DNA of 54,992 nucleotides from Gammaproteobacteria bacterium (GCA_030589945.1 JAUUZN010000005.1:1-54992), one strand, 5' to 3'. Counted from the first letter of the stretch, positions 37,978 through 51,197 are shown. Numbers and translations are program-made. Notes: generated by a model not told the origin, from the letters alone.

Positions 37978-38005
37978 ATTATACTCAGCCTAGGCTTTGT
38001 GTCAA
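37978..38005 (-). promoter_or_regulatory. Consensus sigma-70 promoter of the S10 operon
   Basis: Minus strand TTGACA-N16-TATAAT, both hexamers perfect. It starts only 16 bases after the tuf stop codon and directs transcription into rpsJ, leaving a leader of about 215 nucleotides. Confidence 0.85.
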
Positions 38006-38020
38006 CAACTAAATGAGCTT

Positions 38021-39211
38021 TTATTCAAAGATTTTAGCAACAACACCAGCTCCAACAGTACGACCACCCTCACGAATCGCAAAGCGTAAGCCTTCATCCA
38101 TCGCAATTGGGTTAATCAATGTCACAACCATCTTGATGTTATCACCCGGCATAACCATCTCTACGCCTTCCGGTAACTCAACATCTCCAGTCACATCCGT
38201 TGTACGGAAGTAAAACTGTGGACGATAGCCTTTGAAGAATGGTGTATGACGTCCACCTTCGTCTTTGCTTAAGATATAAACCTCAGCTTCGAACTTTGTG
38301 TGCGGCTTGATTGAACCCTTATGAGCCAATACCTGTCCACGCTGAACTTCTTCTCGCTTCGTACCACGCAGTAAAACTCCTACGTTGTCTCCAGCACGAC
38401 CTTCGTCCAACAATTTGCGGAACATCTCAACACCGGTAACCGTAGTTAACTCTGTGTCTTTAATGCCTACAATCTCGATTTCTTCGCCAACTTTCACAAT
38501 ACCGCGCTCAACACGACCGGTAACTACCGTTCCACGTCCTGAGATCGAAAATACATCTTCAATCGGAAGCAAGAATGGCTTTTCAATATCACGCTCTGGC
38601 TGTGGAATGTAATTATCAAGTGCATCCACAAGCTTAATAATCGCTCCCTCACCTAACTCACCTTCGTCACCTTCGAGTGCTTTCAGTGCTGAACCCATGA
38701 TCACTGGAATGTCATCACCTGGAAAGTCGTATTCTGATAACAGTTCACGTATTTCCATTTCAACTAATTCTAATAGCTCTTCATCATCAACCACGTCACA
38801 TTTGTTCATAAAGACAACAATGAATGGTACGCCAACCTGACGCGCTAGGAGGATGTGCTCTCGGGTTTGTGGCATAGGGCCATCCGCTGCTGATACAACA
38901 AGGATTGCGCCGTCCATCTGTGCAGCACCGGTGATCATGTTCTTCACATAATCCGCGTGTCCTGGACAGTCAACGTGTGCGTAGTGACGGTTTGCACTGT
39001 CATACTCTACGTGTGAAGTTGCAATGGTGATACCACGTGCTTTTTCTTCAGGGGCGTTATCGATTTGATCGAAGGCTTTCGCTTCGCCGCCGTTTAATTT
39101 AGCTGTAACAACTGTCAATGCAGCCGTCAGTGTAGTTTTACCATGGTCAACGTGACCAATCGTTCCCACATTGACGTGGGGTTTATTACGTTCAAACTTT
39201 TCCTTGGACAT
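38021..39211 (-). CDS. tuf: Elongation factor Tu (first copy)
   Basis: A 396-residue EF-Tu, which brings aminoacyl-tRNA to the ribosome. The GTPase motifs are GHVDHGKT (G1), DCPGHADY (G3) and NKCD (G4). It follows fusA by 91 bases, as in the str operon. Its last 107 bases match the partial tuf gene at the window end base for base, so two copies exist. The promoter of the S10 operon lies just after its stop codon. Confidence 0.99.
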   Translation of the reverse strand: MSKEKFERNKPHVNVGTIGHVDHGKTTLTAALTVVTAKLNGGEAKAFDQIDNAPEEKARGITIATSHVEYDSANRHYAHVDCPGHADYVKNMITGAAQMDGAILVVSAADGPMPQTREHILLARQVGVPFIVVFMNKCDVVDDEELLELVEMEIRELLSEYDFPGDDIPVIMGSALKALEGDEGELGEGAIIKLVDALDNYIPQPERDIEKPFLLPIEDVFSISGRGTVVTGRVERGIVKVGEEIEIVGIKDTELTTVTGVEMFRKLLDEGRAGDNVGVLLRGTKREEVQRGQVLAHKGSIKPHTKFEAEVYILSKDEGGRHTPFFKGYRPQFYFRTTDVTGDVELPEGVEMVMPGDNIKMVVTLINPIAMDEGLRFAIREGGRTVGAGVVAKIFE

Positions 39212-39302
39212 GACTTTTACCTTTTTCTTTATTGAAATAAATTAAACTGACTTAAATTAAATTGAATGATTCTTTTAAATACTGGTTATTAATAATGATT
39301 GA

Positions 39303-41399
39303 TTATGAACGGGTTGAGATAATCGCTTCAGACACCGATGATGGAGCTTCAGCATATTTTTCAAATTCCATCGAATAGGTCGCACGCCCCTGACTAGAGC
39401 TTCGAAGATCGGTTGAATACCCAAACATTTCAGACAGTGGAACCGTGGCATTCACTACCTTCCCTGCAGGACTATCTTCCATACCCTCAACAATGCCTCT
39501 TCGACGATTAAGATCGCCCATAACATCACCAAGGTAATCTTCAGGACAAACAACTTCAACACGCATTACTGGTTCCAGTAGCGCAGGATCGGCATCAAGT
39601 GCACCGGCCTTAAATGCCATGGAGCCGGCTACTTTAAATGCCATCTCGTTTGAATCGACGTCATGGTAGGAACCATCAAACAATGTGACCTTCACATCAA
39701 GTATTGGATAACTCGCAAGAACACCATTTTCCATCTGTTCTCTAGCGCCCTTATCAACAGAGCTAATATATTCTTTGGGAACTGAACCACCGACCACTTC
39801 GTTAACAAATTCGTAGCCAAAACCTTCTTCTTGGGGTTCGAGTCTCAACCAGACATGACCATATTGACCGCGACCGCCAGACTGACGAATAAATTTACCC
39901 TCAACCTCAACGGTCTTTTTAATGCATTCGCGATAAGCAACCTGTGGCTTACCCACATTGGCCTCAACGGAAAATTCTCTGCGCATTCTATCGATAATGA
40001 TATCGAGGTGTAGCTCACCCATACCGGAGATGATGGTCTGGCCTGTTTCTTCGTCGGTCTCAACGCGAAAAGATGGGTCTTCCTGTGCAAGCTTACCAAA
40101 GGCTACACCCATTTTTTCTTGATCGGCCTTGGTACGTGGTTCAACAGCAATTGATATTACCGGATCAGGAAAGTCCATTCGTTCAAGAACAATTGGCTCT
40201 TTCAATGCACAGAAGGTATCACCCGTTGTGATGTCTTTTAATGCAACTGTTGCTGCGATGTCTCCTGCTCTAACTTCTTTAATTTCTTCTTTAGAATTGG
40301 CATGCATCTGTACCAATCGTCCAATGCGTTCTTTTTTGCCTTTTACAGAATTCAAAATGCTATCACCGGTCTTCAACACACCCGAATACACTCTAAAGAA
40401 TGTTAAGGTACCGACAAAAGGATCCGTTGCAATTTTAAATGCAAGTGCTGCAAAGGGTTCATCATCTGATGCGCTTCGCTCGACTTGCTCTTCAGAGTCA
40501 GGCAAATGACCTACAATGGCTGGAACGTCTATGGGGGATGGAAGGTATTCAATTACAGCATCCAAAACGGCCTGTACACCCTTGTTCTTAAATGCCGAAC
40601 CACAGGTAGCAAGGACGATGTCATTGGATAATGTTCTAATGCGTAGACCCGTTTTAATATCATCAATGGTCAGTTCACCATCTTCAAGATATTTTTCCAT
40701 AAGTTCATCATTGGCTTCTGCAGCGGCTTCGATGAGTAACTCTCGATACTCTTCTGCCTGCTCCACCATGTCTTCTGGAATATCTTCATAGGTAAAGCTC
40801 GCACCCTGATCGTCAGCATCCCAATAAATTGCTTTTTGTAAGATTAGATCAATAACACCATTAAAAGTTTCTTCGGCACCAATGGCTAGTTGTATGGGAA
40901 CTGGAGTTGCACCTAAACGATTTTCAATTTGATCGACAACGCGTAGGAAATCAGCTCCCGCTCGGTCCATTTTATTAACGAAAACTAACCGGGGAACACC
41001 GTAACGATCAGCCTGTCGCCAGACCGTTTCAGATTGTGGCTCTACACCTGAGGTACCACAAAAAACAACAACAGCACCATCAAGTACTCGTAATGACCGC
41101 TCAACTTCAATAGTGAAGTCTACGTGTCCCGGAGTATCGATGATGTTAATTCTATGCTGTTCGAATTGACCCTTCATTCCAGACCAGAATGAGGTGGTTG
41201 CAGCAGAAGTAATGGTGATGCCACGTTCCTGCTCTTGTTCCATCCAGTCCATGGTGGCAGCGCCGTCATGAACTTCACCAATCTTATGAGAGATTCCCGT
41301 ATAAAACAGAACTCTCTCAGTGGTGGTGGTCTTACCAGCATCAACGTGGGCGACAATACCTATATTGCGATATTGCGTTATAGGAGTTTTACGCGCCAC
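39303..41399 (-). CDS. fusA: Elongation factor G
   Basis: A 698-residue EF-G, the translocase of the elongation cycle. G-domain motifs [21 protein letters not shown] and [10 protein letters not shown] are present, and domain IV carries [12 protein letters not shown]. The sequence is of the standard EF-G1 length. It follows rpsG by 52 bases. No fusidic acid resistance inference is made. Confidence 0.99.
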   Translation of the reverse strand: MARKTPITQYRNIGIVAHVDAGKTTTTERVLFYTGISHKIGEVHDGAATMDWMEQEQERGITITSAATTSFWSGMKGQFEQHRINIIDTPGHVDFTIEVERSLRVLDGAVVVFCGTSGVEPQSETVWRQADRYGVPRLVFVNKMDRAGADFLRVVDQIENRLGATPVPIQLAIGAEETFNGVIDLILQKAIYWDADDQGASFTYEDIPEDMVEQAEEYRELLIEAAAEANDELMEKYLEDGELTIDDIKTGLRIRTLSNDIVLATCGSAFKNKGVQAVLDAVIEYLPSPIDVPAIVGHLPDSEEQVERSASDDEPFAALAFKIATDPFVGTLTFFRVYSGVLKTGDSILNSVKGKKERIGRLVQMHANSKEEIKEVRAGDIAATVALKDITTGDTFCALKEPIVLERMDFPDPVISIAVEPRTKADQEKMGVAFGKLAQEDPSFRVETDEETGQTIISGMGELHLDIIIDRMRREFSVEANVGKPQVAYRECIKKTVEVEGKFIRQSGGRGQYGHVWLRLEPQEEGFGYEFVNEVVGGSVPKEYISSVDKGAREQMENGVLASYPILDVKVTLFDGSYHDVDSNEMAFKVAGSMAFKAGALDADPALLEPVMRVEVVCPEDYLGDVMGDLNRRRGIVEGMEDSPAGKVVNATVPLSEMFGYSTDLRSSSQGRATYSMEFEKYAEAPSSVSEAIISTRS

Positions 41400-41451
41400 A
41401 GTCGATGCCTTTATCTAAATATATGACTATTTACAGATTACCAGCGGTACT

Positions 41452-41943
<492 letters not shown>

Positions 41944-42045
41944 TTAGCTTCAGGGCGGTCCAGAACAAGCCTGGCCTTACTCACATGAAACAGATTTTTC
42001 TTTCTTACTTTATAATTAAAAAGTTAAAAAAGAATTAAATTGATT

Positions 42046-42420
42046 CTATTTTTTAGGTCGCTTAGCACCGTACTTAGAACGGCCTTGACGACGATCAGAT
42101 ACACCTGATGTATCGAGCGCGCCACGTACTGTGTGATAACGAACACCCGGTAAATCTTTTACACGACCGCCACGGATTAGAACAACTGAGTGTTCCTGAA
42201 GGTTGTGACCTTCACCACCAATGTAGGATGTAACTTCAAAACCGTTTGTTAGACGTACACGTGCAACTTTACGTAAAGCCGAGTTAGGCTTCTTAGGTGT
42301 AGTTGTATAAACACGAGTACAAACACCACGACGTTGAGGACAGGCCTCAAGTGCTGGTACGTTTGTCTTTTTTACGACTTTCTTTCGTCCCTTACGGACT
42401 AATTGATTAACTGTTGCCAT
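42046..42420 (-). CDS. rpsL: 30S ribosomal protein S12
   Basis: A 124-residue S12 with [16 protein letters not shown], the conserved [21 protein letters not shown] loop and [17 protein letters not shown]. Lys43 and the later Lys in GRVKD are the residues changed in streptomycin-resistant mutants; both are wild-type. It is the first gene of the str operon. A promoter near 42506-42534 and a leader with a perfect hairpin precede it. Confidence 0.98.
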   Translation of the reverse strand: MATVNQLVRKGRKKVVKKTNVPALEACPQRRGVCTRVYTTTPKKPNSALRKVARVRLTNGFEVTSYIGGEGHNLQEHSVVLIRGGRVKDLPGVRYHTVRGALDTSGVSDRRQGRSKYGAKRPKK

Positions 42421-42481
42421 TTTTACTCTTTTAGCTCCACTTTTATATTCTGTACTTCCGAATAAAACGTTCGAATGTAAA

Positions 42482-42502
42482 GCACCCTATCAGTTAGGGT
42501 GC
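42482..42502 (-). other. Perfect hairpin at the start of the str operon leader
   Basis: Stem GCACCCTA / TAGGGTGC with a 5-base loop. It lies immediately downstream of the predicted -10 element (42506-42511), so it would form at the extreme 5' end of the rpsL transcript. It is also the only candidate terminator after rpoC, although the following T run is weak (TTTACATT). Confidence 0.6.
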
Positions 42503-42505
42503 GGC

Positions 42506-42534
42506 ATTCTAATTACCAAGAGGTCATCTGTCAA
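42506..42534 (-). promoter_or_regulatory. Near-consensus promoter of the str operon
   Basis: Minus strand TTGACA-N17-TAGAAT (6 of 6 and 5 of 6 matches with ideal spacing), 31 bases after the rpoC stop codon and 86 bases before the rpsL start. Confidence 0.85.
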
Positions 42535-42564
42535 GACTAGACCTCAATTTTCTCAAACTACTGA

Positions 42565-45500
42565 TTAATCCTCAGTAGAGTTTAACGCATCACTTAATGC
42601 CTGTTCAGCATCAGATGCACTGACTGTTACTTCTTCTTCAACCACTTCTTCTTTCACGATACGACGGTTTTCATGATACGAAAGACCCGTTCCTGCTGGT
42701 ATTAATCGACCAACAATGACGTTCTCTTTGAGTCCGCGGAGGCTATCTTTACGACCACTCACTGCGGCTTCGGTTAGAACTCGTGTTGTTTCCTGGAAAG
42801 ATGCTGCAGAAATAAATGATTCTGTTGCAAGCGATGCTTTGGTAATACCCATCAAAATACGTTCAAATTGACAAGGTTCTTTACCTTCTTCTTCCAACTT
42901 AAGATTTGCTTCTACAACAGCTGCGTACTCTAATTGTTCGCCTTTGAGGAATTGTGATTCTCCAGTACGGGTAATTAAACATTTACGCAACATTTGGCGA
43001 ATAATCACTTCAATGTGCTTGTCGTTAATACCCACACCCTGAAGTCGATATACATCCTGAACTTCGTTAACAATATAGTTAGCTAATGCAGGTACGCCTT
43101 TCAATCTTAAAATATCATGTGCATTGTCTGAGCCTTCAGAAACAACTTCACCCTTTTCAACTCGCTCACCTTCAAACACGCTGAGATGACGCCATTTAGG
43201 AATGAGCTCTTCATAGTGATCGCCTTCATTTGGAGTGATCACAAGACGACGTTTACCTTTAGTCTCTTTACCAAAACTAACGGTACCTGTCATCTCAGCA
43301 AGAATTGCTCCTTCTTTGGGCTTACGTGCTTCAAATAAATCTGCAACACGTGGAAGACCACCGGTAATATCTTTTGTCTTGGCTGACTCTTGAGGAATCA
43401 ATGCAATTGAATCACCCACGTTAACCTTTGAACCATCTTCAACGTCGATTCTTGCCGTTGGCGGAAGCATGTACTGTGCTGGAATGTCGGTACCTTCAAT
43501 ACAAAGTTCCTTACCGCGACCATCGACTATTCTGATGCTCGGACGTAACTCATTTCCTTTACCCGCAGAGCTTGTTTTCTGCTCGGTGATTTCGATGCTT
43601 GAAAGACCCGTCATATCATCAGTTTTCGTTTCGATGTTGACACCATCAATCATATCGATAAATTTAACCTTACCCTTCACTTCAGTAATGATTGGGTGAG
43701 TGTGTGGATCCCACTTGGCTAAGATATCTCCAGCCTTTACCTTGTCACCGGTATTTTTAGTCAATACTGCACCATAAGGAAGTTTATAACGCTCTTTCTC
43801 GTGACCATGTTCATCGGATACTGATAATGTTCCTGAACGAGAAACCGTTACCCAACTTTTCTTATCACTGCGTTTCACCATTTTGGCATTATCCACAGAG
43901 ATGGAACCTGTTGTCTTAATTTGGATATGGTTGTCTGCACTCTGTCGAGATGCTGCACCACCAATGTGGAAGGTACGCATTGTTAACTGTGTTCCCGGCT
44001 CACCAATAGACTGAGCTGCGATAACACCAACTGCTTCGCCCTTATTAACCTGATGACCACGAGCCAAGTCACGTCCGTAACAGGCTGCACATACACCAAA
44101 TCTAGCTTCACAATTGATAGGTGAACGTACTAAGATTTTATCGATACTGTGCTCATCAAGAATATCAACCCATTGCTCATCAATGAGCGTTCCTTTTTCA
44201 CAAATAACTTCATCTGTTCCGGGCTTACATACGTCTTCGTTGACAACTCGACCCAGTACACGCTCATGAAGTGGTTCTACAATATCACCACCTTCAATCA
44301 GAGGTACCATGACTATGCCGTCTTCAGTACCACAATCTTTTGAGGTAATCACAACATCCTGAGATACATCAACAAGACGTCTTGTGAGATATCCAGAGTT
44401 TGCAGTTTTAAGTGCCGTATCTGCCAAACCTTTACGAGCACCGTGTGTAGAAATGAAGTACTGAATAACGTCAAGACCTTCACGGAAATTCGATTTAATA
44501 GGTGTTTCAATGATTGAACCATCGGGTCTAGCCATCAGACCACGCATGCCAGCCAACTGTCTAATCTGTGCCGCTGAACCACGAGCACCTGAGTCAGCCA
44601 TCATGAAGATTGAGTTGAAAGATTCCTGCTGTTCCATCTTACCTTCAGCATTCTTAACCTTCTCAGTACCCAAGTTTGTCATCATTGCCTTAGCAACTTT
44701 TTCATTGGTATGAGACCAAATGTCGACAACCTTGTTATATCTCTCACCAACGGTCAACAGACCTGATGCATACTGGTTTTCAATTTCTTTCACTTCTTCT
44801 TCTGCTGCTTCAACAATTGTTTTCTTGTCGTCTGGAATGACCATGTCACCCACACAAACAGAAGCACCAGAAACAGTCGCGTAATGGAATCCGGTGTACA
44901 TCAGTTGATCAGCAAAGATAACCGTAGCTTTCAGACCAAGTTCACGATAACAATTATCGATGATCTTGGTAATGGTCTTTTTACTCATGACCTGATTGAT
45001 GAGACTGAAAGACAATCCTTTTGGAAGAACCTCAGACAACAATGCACGTCCCACGGTAGTATCTTGCAATACCATGGTTTTTTGCATTTCACCATTTTCA
45101 TCTTTTGCATATTCAACAACGCGAACTCGTACTCTCGCCTGAAGTTCTACAAAATTGTTTCGGTATGCTCGCGTTACTTCTTCAATATCAGCAAAGGCCA
45201 TGCCTTCACCTTTACCGTTAATTCGTTCACGAGTCATGTAGTACAGACCCAAAACAACGTCCTGCGTAGGAACAATAATTGGCTCACCGTTGGCTGGATG
45301 AAGTATGTTATTGGTAGACATCATCAATGAGCGCGCTTCCATCTGAGCTTCAATAGTCAGAGGTACGTGTACAGCCATTTGGTCACCATCAAAGTCAGCG
45401 TTGAATGCAACACAAACTAGGGGATGAAGTTGAATCGCTTTACCTTCAATTAACACAGGTTCGAATGCTTGAACACCCAAACGGTGCAAAGTAGGAGCAC

Positions 45501-46773
45501 GGTTTAACATCACCGGATGCTCTCGAATCACTTCTTCGAGAATATCCCAAACTACGGATTCTTCACGCTCAACCATTTTCTTTGCAGCTTTAATGGTTGT
45601 CGCTAATCCACGGAGTTCTAATTTTCCAAAAATAAATGGCTTAAATAATTCAAGTGCCATTTTCTTAGGTAATCCACACTGATGAAGTCTCAATGTTGGA
45701 CCAACAACAATTACAGAACGACCGGAATAATCAACACGTTTTCCAAGAAGGTTCTGACGGAATCGACCTTGCTTACCTTTGATCATGTCAGCAAGTGACT
45801 TCAGAGGACGCTTATTTGAACCAGTGATAGCTCGACCACGTCGCCCGTTATCCATTAACGCATCAACAGATTCTTGCAGCATACGTTTTTCATTGCGAAC
45901 AATAATGTCTGGTGCATTTAGATCAAGAAGTCTTTTAAGACGATTGTTACGATTAATCACTCGACGATATAGATCGTTAAGATCCGATGTCGCAAAGCGT
46001 CCGCCATCAAGTGGTACCAAAGGACGTAGATCCGGCGGCAATACTGGAAGTACTTCCATGATCACCCATTTTGGATCGTTGCCTGAATATAAAAACGCCT
46101 CAAGTAACTTTAAACGCTTGGTTAATTTCTTCAGTTTAGTTTCAGAATTTGTGTTGGGAATTTCTTCTCTAATTCCAGCAGCCTGCTCAGCTAGATCAAG
46201 ATCTTCTAGCAATATTTTGACGGCTTCTGCACCCATTTTTGCTTCAAATTCGTCACCAAATTCTTCTAAAGCATCAAGGTAAGCTTCTTCAGTCAATAGC
46301 ATGCCTCTCTCAAGAGTGGTCATACCTGGCTCAACAACAACAAATGCTTCGAAGTAAAGAATGCGTTCAATATCACGCAGTGTCATGTCTAGCAATAGAC
46401 CAATACGTGATGGTAGGGATTTCAAGAACCAAATGTGAGCCACTGGACTCGCAAGTTCAATATGACCCATACGATCACGACGAACTTTTGAAAGTGCAAC
46501 TTCAACACCACACTTTTCACAAATCACACCACGATGCTTGAGTCTTTTATATTTACCACAAAGACATTCGTAATCTTTTACTGGTCCAAAGATACGCGCA
46601 CAAAACAGTCCATCTCTTTCCGGCTTGAATGTTCTTTAGTTAATTGTCTCTGGCTTTTTCACTTCGCCATAAGACCAAGAACGAATCAAACTAGGTGAAG
46701 CTAATCCGATACGAATTGCATCAAATTCTTCACTCTGGCTCTGTTGCTTTATAAAGTTAAGTAAGTCTTTCAC
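42565..46773 (-). CDS. rpoC: RNA polymerase beta' subunit, with an in-frame TAA at codon 46
   Basis: The beta' subunit, 1402 codons from a GTG at 46773 ([20 protein letters not shown], matching the E. coli start), with GGGAG 7 bases upstream. Codon 46 is TAA (46636-46638), where E. coli has Tyr46, between PETIN and [11 protein letters not shown]. Downstream the protein is complete and normal: zinc cysteines 70, 72, 85 and 88, active-site [12 protein letters not shown], trigger-loop region and [15 protein letters not shown]. An internal restart would begin at the GTG before ICEKCG (46527) and lose Cys70 and Cys72. Since rpoC is essential, a sequence error in one base is most likely; suppression or readthrough is the alternative. 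It follows rpoB by 73 bases. Confidence 0.9.
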
Positions 46774-46846
46774 CGCATTACTCCCAGCTTTCTGATAACT
46801 CTAAGGTTATCGATACCTGATAAAATTAAATTCTATAACGTCTGGT

Positions 46847-49800
46847 TTAGTCGCTTTCCAGTTCGATATTGATTCCCAAAGAACGAATCTCTTTCAACAG
46901 TACGTTGAAGGACTCTGGCATTCCCGGATCCATCTGATGATTACCGTCAACGATATTCTTGTACATTCTCGTACGACCGTTAACATCATCTGATTTCACT
47001 GTCAGCATTTCCTGTAAGGTATAAGCAGCACCATATGCTTCTAGTGCCCATACTTCCATCTCACCGAATCTCTGACCACCGAACTGTGCTTTACCACCCA
47101 AGGGTTGTTGGGTAACAAGACTGTACGAACCGGTTGAACGAGCATGCATTTTATCGTCAACCAAGTGATTGAGTTTCAACATGTACATGTAACCAACGGT
47201 TACTGCTCGATCGAACTGAGTTCCAGTACGTCCATCGTATAAAATACTCTGGCCGCTCTTGTCGTAACCCGCAATTTCAAACATTTCTTCAATTTCTTTC
47301 TCAGTTGCTCCATCAAATGCTGGCGTCGCCATAGGAACACCTTCACAGAGGTTATTAGAAAGATTAATAATTTCTTCATCAGAAAAGTCTTTGAAATCAA
47401 CCGTTTTGTTGTCGCCAACAATGTTATAAACCCTATCGAGGATGCTTCTCAACTCTTTCTGAGACGCCTGCTCTTTGAGCATTTTGTCGATGCGTTTACC
47501 AACACCTTTAGCAGCCCAACCTAAGTGAGTTTCCAAGATCTGACCAATGTTCATTCTTGAAGGAACACCTAGTGGGTTCAATACGATGTCGATGGCAGTA
47601 CCATCATCCATGTAAGGCATATCTTCAACGGGAACAATGGATGAGATAACACCCTTGTTACCGTGACGACCCGCCATCTTATCACCCGGTTGGATGCGTC
47701 TCTTAACCGCTAAATAAACTTTAACAATTTTAAGAACACCCGGTGCTAAATCATCACCCTGGACAATTTTCTTATGTTTCTTCTCAAACTTTTCGTCAAA
47801 TACACGACGTTGCTCTTCGAGGTAGTTAGCTAAAGATTCTAACTTCTGTTGCTTGCTTTCAACTCGTAACTGAATGCTTAACCATTCATTTCTGTCGATG
47901 CTGTTGAGATATTCTTCAGTAACCTTAGAACCTTTCTTAAATCCACCGGGCCCTTTCTCAGCAACAGAACCGAGGAGGATTGAACGACCACGACCTAAAA
48001 TGTTGCGTTCAAGAATACTAAACTCATCACCCAAGTCTTTTTTGACCTGAGCCAGTTCCATCTTCTCAATTTCTAGTGCACGACTGTCTTTTTCAACGCC
48101 GTCACGAGTGAAGACCTGTACGTCGATAACAGTACCCACAACACTTGATGGAACGCGTTGTGATGTATCTTTTACATCAGAGGCTTTCTCACCGAAAATT
48201 GCACGGAGAAGCTTTTCTTCTGGAGTCAATTGAGTTTCACCCTTAGGTGTTACTTTACCAACAAGAATATCACCGCCTTTAACTTCAGCTCCGATGTAGA
48301 CGATTCCAGCCTCATCAAGCTTAGCCAGTGCGCCTTCACCAACATTCGGAATATCAGCAGTAATTTCTTCTGATCCCAATTTTGTATCACGAGCGATACA
48401 GGTAAGTTCTTGTATATGAATACTGGTGAATCGATCTTCTTCTAGAACTCGTTCTGAAATCAGAATTGAATCCTCAAAGTTAAATCCATTCCAAGGCATA
48501 AATGCTACACGAAGGTTTTGACCCAGTGCGAGTTCACCCAAATCTGTTGATGGACCGTCAGCCAGTACATCACCACGTGCAATTTCATCACCGGTTAATA
48601 CAATCGGCTTTTGATTGATACAGGTATTTTGATTTGAACGGGTATATTTGGTGAGGTTATAAATATCGACACCAGCATCGCCAATAGCAGCTTCATCTTC
48701 GTTAACTCGAACAACGATTCGGCTAGCGTCAACCATTTCAATGGTACCGCCGCGCTTTGCAACAACAGAGACACCCGAGTCAACAGCAACGGGTCGTTCC
48801 ATACCGGTTCCAACTAGCGGCTTTTCAGCACGTAATGTTGGTACAGCCTGACGTTGCATGTTTGAACCCATAAGTGCACGGTTTGCATCATCATGTTCCA
48901 AAAATGGAATTAACGCAGCAGCAATGGAAATAATTTGCTGTGGAGAAACATCCATATAATTAACAGTTTCTGGTGCAACTAAGGTAAATTCACCTTCAAA
49001 TCGTGCAGGAACAAGAGCGTCAACTAGCTTGCCCTTTTTATCAATGCTAGCGTTTGCCTGAGCGATGGTATAAGTACCTTCGTTAATAGCAGACAAATAT
49101 TCTATTTCATTAGTTACCTTGCCCTTTGCAACTTTTCGATAAGGAGTTTCTAAAAATCCATAATCGTTAGTGCGAGCATAGGTTGCTAATGAGTTGATCA
49201 ATCCAATGTTTGGCCCTTCAGGGGTTTCAATTGGACAGACTCGACCATAGTGAGTGTGGTGAACATCACGAACTTCGAAGCCCGCTCGTTCTCTTGTTAA
49301 ACCACCGGGTCCTAATGCAGAAACACGACGCTTGTGCGTGACTTCTGAAAGAGGGTTGTTTTGATCCATAAACTGTGACAACTGACTTGAACCAAAGAAT
49401 TCTTTAACAGCCGCAGAAACTGGCTTGGCGTTAATTAAATCTTGTGGCATAAGGTTGTCAGCTTCTGCCATGCTCAAACGTTCTTTTACTGCACGTTCAA
49501 CACGAACTAGACCAACACGGAATTGGTTTTCAGCCATTTCACCAACAGAACGGATACGTCTGTTACCCAAGTGATCGATATCATCGACCATGCCCTTACC
49601 ATTCTTGATACTCACAAGAATCTTAAGTACTTCAACAATATCTTCTCTTGAGAGAATACTTGAACCCGTTACTTCTTCTCTGCCAACACGACGGTTAAAC
49701 TTCATACGTCCAACGCGTGAAAGATCATAACGATCGGTTGAGAAGAAAAGATTGTTGAACAATGTCAAAGCTGCATCTTTTGTCGGTGGCTCACCAGGAC

Positions 49801-51004
49801 GCATCATACGATAGATTTCTACAAGCGCTTCCAACTTGGTGCGACATGAATCATTGGCCATTGTGTCAGCAATGAAAGAACCCGTATTCAAATCATTGGT
49901 GTAAATGGTTGTGAACTTTTTCAAGCCTTTTTCAATCAAGACTTCAATGTTTTCTTCTGTAATCTCTGTATTTGCTTCAACTTTAATTTTTGGTGCATTA
50001 GGATCGACTTTAGCTTTACCACGTTTTGGTGGTGCAACCTTTTCCAAATCAGTTGTCGATTCTATTAAAGTATCGTCAGTGGGTGATTTTTCAATTAATG
50101 CTTTTGCAAGACGCTTACCGTAAAGATATTCACGAGGAACCGTTAGTTTCTTAAGTCCATCTTCTTCAAGTAATTTAACGTGTCGAACGGTAATACGCTT
50201 ACCCTGTTCAACAATGACTTTGCCCTTTTTGTTTTTAATGTCAAAGCCAGCGGTTTCACCTTTAATGCGAGAAGGCACAAATTTTAATTCGAACTCACCT
50301 TTTTTGGTGATCGTGTAATCGTCCTTTTCATAGAATATGTCGAGAATCTCTTCTGTGGTGTACTCGAGTGCACGTAACAAAACTGATGACGGCAATTTCC
50401 TGCGTCGATCGATTCGAACAAAGACTAAATCTTTAGGATCGAATTCAAAGTCTAACCATGAACCACGGTAAGGAATAATACGGGCACTATAGAGTAATTT
50501 ACCAGATGAGTGTGTTTTACCCTTATCAGTGTCAAAGAATACGCCAGGAGAACGATGTAATTGTGAGACGATTACACGTTCAGTACCATTAATAACGAAG
50601 GTGCCGTTATCGGTCATAAGCGGCATTTCACCCATGTAAACTTCTTGTTCACGGATGTCTTTGACTGTCCTTACCTTTGATTCTTTATCATAAATAATCA
50701 AACGAATTTTAACGCGAAGTGGTGCAGCATAAGTCACACCACGTAATTGACATTCTTTAACATCAAATACAGGTTCGCCACAACGGTAACTGACATACTC
50801 AAGTCCCGCATTGCCTGAATAACTTTCGATCGGAAATACCGAACCAAAGGCTGAATCTAGGCCAGATTTTCCATCGGCATTTGGTTCAATAAAACCACGA
50901 TAGGAATTTAACTGAATTGCCAATAGATATGGAATATCAAGAACTTCGTTCTTGCTACCAAAATTTTTACGAATTCGTTTTTTTTCAGTGTATGAATAGG
51001 TCAT
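46847..51004 (-). CDS. rpoB: RNA polymerase beta subunit
   Basis: A 1385-residue beta subunit, some 40 residues longer than in E. coli. It starts [16 protein letters not shown] and has the rifampicin region [23 protein letters not shown] with wild-type residues, the catalytic-region [13 protein letters not shown] and the end [17 protein letters not shown]. Much of the extra length is at residues about 318-346, a Lys/Pro-rich insert ([19 protein letters not shown]) between the beta2 lobe and the conserved TNDLNTG segment. The gap to rplL upstream holds an attenuator-like hairpin. Normal frame throughout. Confidence 0.99.
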   Translation of the reverse strand: MTYSYTEKKRIRKNFGSKNEVLDIPYLLAIQLNSYRGFIEPNADGKSGLDSAFGSVFPIESYSGNAGLEYVSYRCGEPVFDVKECQLRGVTYAAPLRVKIRLIIYDKESKVRTVKDIREQEVYMGEMPLMTDNGTFVINGTERVIVSQLHRSPGVFFDTDKGKTHSSGKLLYSARIIPYRGSWLDFEFDPKDLVFVRIDRRRKLPSSVLLRALEYTTEEILDIFYEKDDYTITKKGEFELKFVPSRIKGETAGFDIKNKKGKVIVEQGKRITVRHVKLLEEDGLKKLTVPREYLYGKRLAKALIEKSPTDDTLIESTTDLEKVAPPKRGKAKVDPNAPKIKVEANTEITEENIEVLIEKGLKKFTTIYTNDLNTGSFIADTMANDSCRTKLEALVEIYRMMRPGEPPTKDAALTLFNNLFFSTDRYDLSRVGRMKFNRRVGREEVTGSSILSREDIVEVLKILVSIKNGKGMVDDIDHLGNRRIRSVGEMAENQFRVGLVRVERAVKERLSMAEADNLMPQDLINAKPVSAAVKEFFGSSQLSQFMDQNNPLSEVTHKRRVSALGPGGLTRERAGFEVRDVHHTHYGRVCPIETPEGPNIGLINSLATYARTNDYGFLETPYRKVAKGKVTNEIEYLSAINEGTYTIAQANASIDKKGKLVDALVPARFEGEFTLVAPETVNYMDVSPQQIISIAAALIPFLEHDDANRALMGSNMQRQAVPTLRAEKPLVGTGMERPVAVDSGVSVVAKRGGTIEMVDASRIVVRVNEDEAAIGDAGVDIYNLTKYTRSNQNTCINQKPIVLTGDEIARGDVLADGPSTDLGELALGQNLRVAFMPWNGFNFEDSILISERVLEEDRFTSIHIQELTCIARDTKLGSEEITADIPNVGEGALAKLDEAGIVYIGAEVKGGDILVGKVTPKGETQLTPEEKLLRAIFGEKASDVKDTSQRVPSSVVGTVIDVQVFTRDGVEKDSRALEIEKMELAQVKKDLGDEFSILERNILGRGRSILLGSVAEKGPGGFKKGSKVTEEYLNSIDRNEWLSIQLRVESKQQKLESLANYLEEQRRVFDEKFEKKHKKIVQGDDLAPGVLKIVKVYLAVKRRIQPGDKMAGRHGNKGVISSIVPVEDMPYMDDGTAIDIVLNPLGVPSRMNIGQILETHLGWAAKGVGKRIDKMLKEQASQKELRSILDRVYNIVGDNKTVDFKDFSDEEIINLSNNLCEGVPMATPAFDGATEKEIEEMFEIAGYDKSGQSILYDGRTGTQFDRAVTVGYMYMLKLNHLVDDKMHARSTGSYSLVTQQPLGGKAQFGGQRFGEMEVWALEAYGAAYTLQEMLTVKSDDVNGRTRMYKNIVDGNHQMDPGMPESFNVLLKEIRSLGINIELESD

Positions 51005-51129
51005 CTGTGTTCCTCTGCTCGCTCACATTACACTCTTGTGTATCTCCGGTTTTTCGATACAAAATCCCGGTTCAGACATATATTGTCTGGCTACTTCACG
51101 ATATTTATTTCTGAATACCCTGAAGCGGC

Positions 51130-51157
51130 AAAAGGCCGGTGACAAAAGCCACCAGCC
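51130..51157 (-). terminator. Attenuator-like hairpin between rplL and rpoB
   Basis: Minus strand stem GGCTGGTG / CACCGGCC (8 pairs, one G-U) followed by TTTTGCC, in the 193-base rplL-rpoB gap. In E. coli a partial terminator at this place lets most polymerases stop, so L7/L12 is made in excess of beta and beta'. A second stem CAGACA / TGTCTG (51073-51089) lies nearer to rpoB; it might be a processing site. Confidence 0.65.
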
Positions 51158-51197
51158 ATTTAGCAACATTTTAGCGTGTTGCAGTCAATCTCAAGAG

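Noticed and set aside
45779-46282. Long plus-strand open frames inside rpoC, rpoB and ribosomal genes (for example 45779-46282)
   Set aside because: They lie antisense to strongly conserved genes, have no recognisable domains and no ribosome-binding sites; they are shadows of the real coding strand.
42565-46527. rpoC taken as a 1320-residue protein starting at the internal GTG
   Set aside because: It would lack half of the zinc ribbon and a conserved N-terminus that is plainly encoded upstream with a proper ribosome-binding site.
46527-46773. Reassignment of TAA to Tyr or another amino acid as explanation of the rpoC stop
   Set aside because: Many genes in the window end properly at TAA, and no other conserved gene contains an internal TAA, so a genetic code change is not supported.
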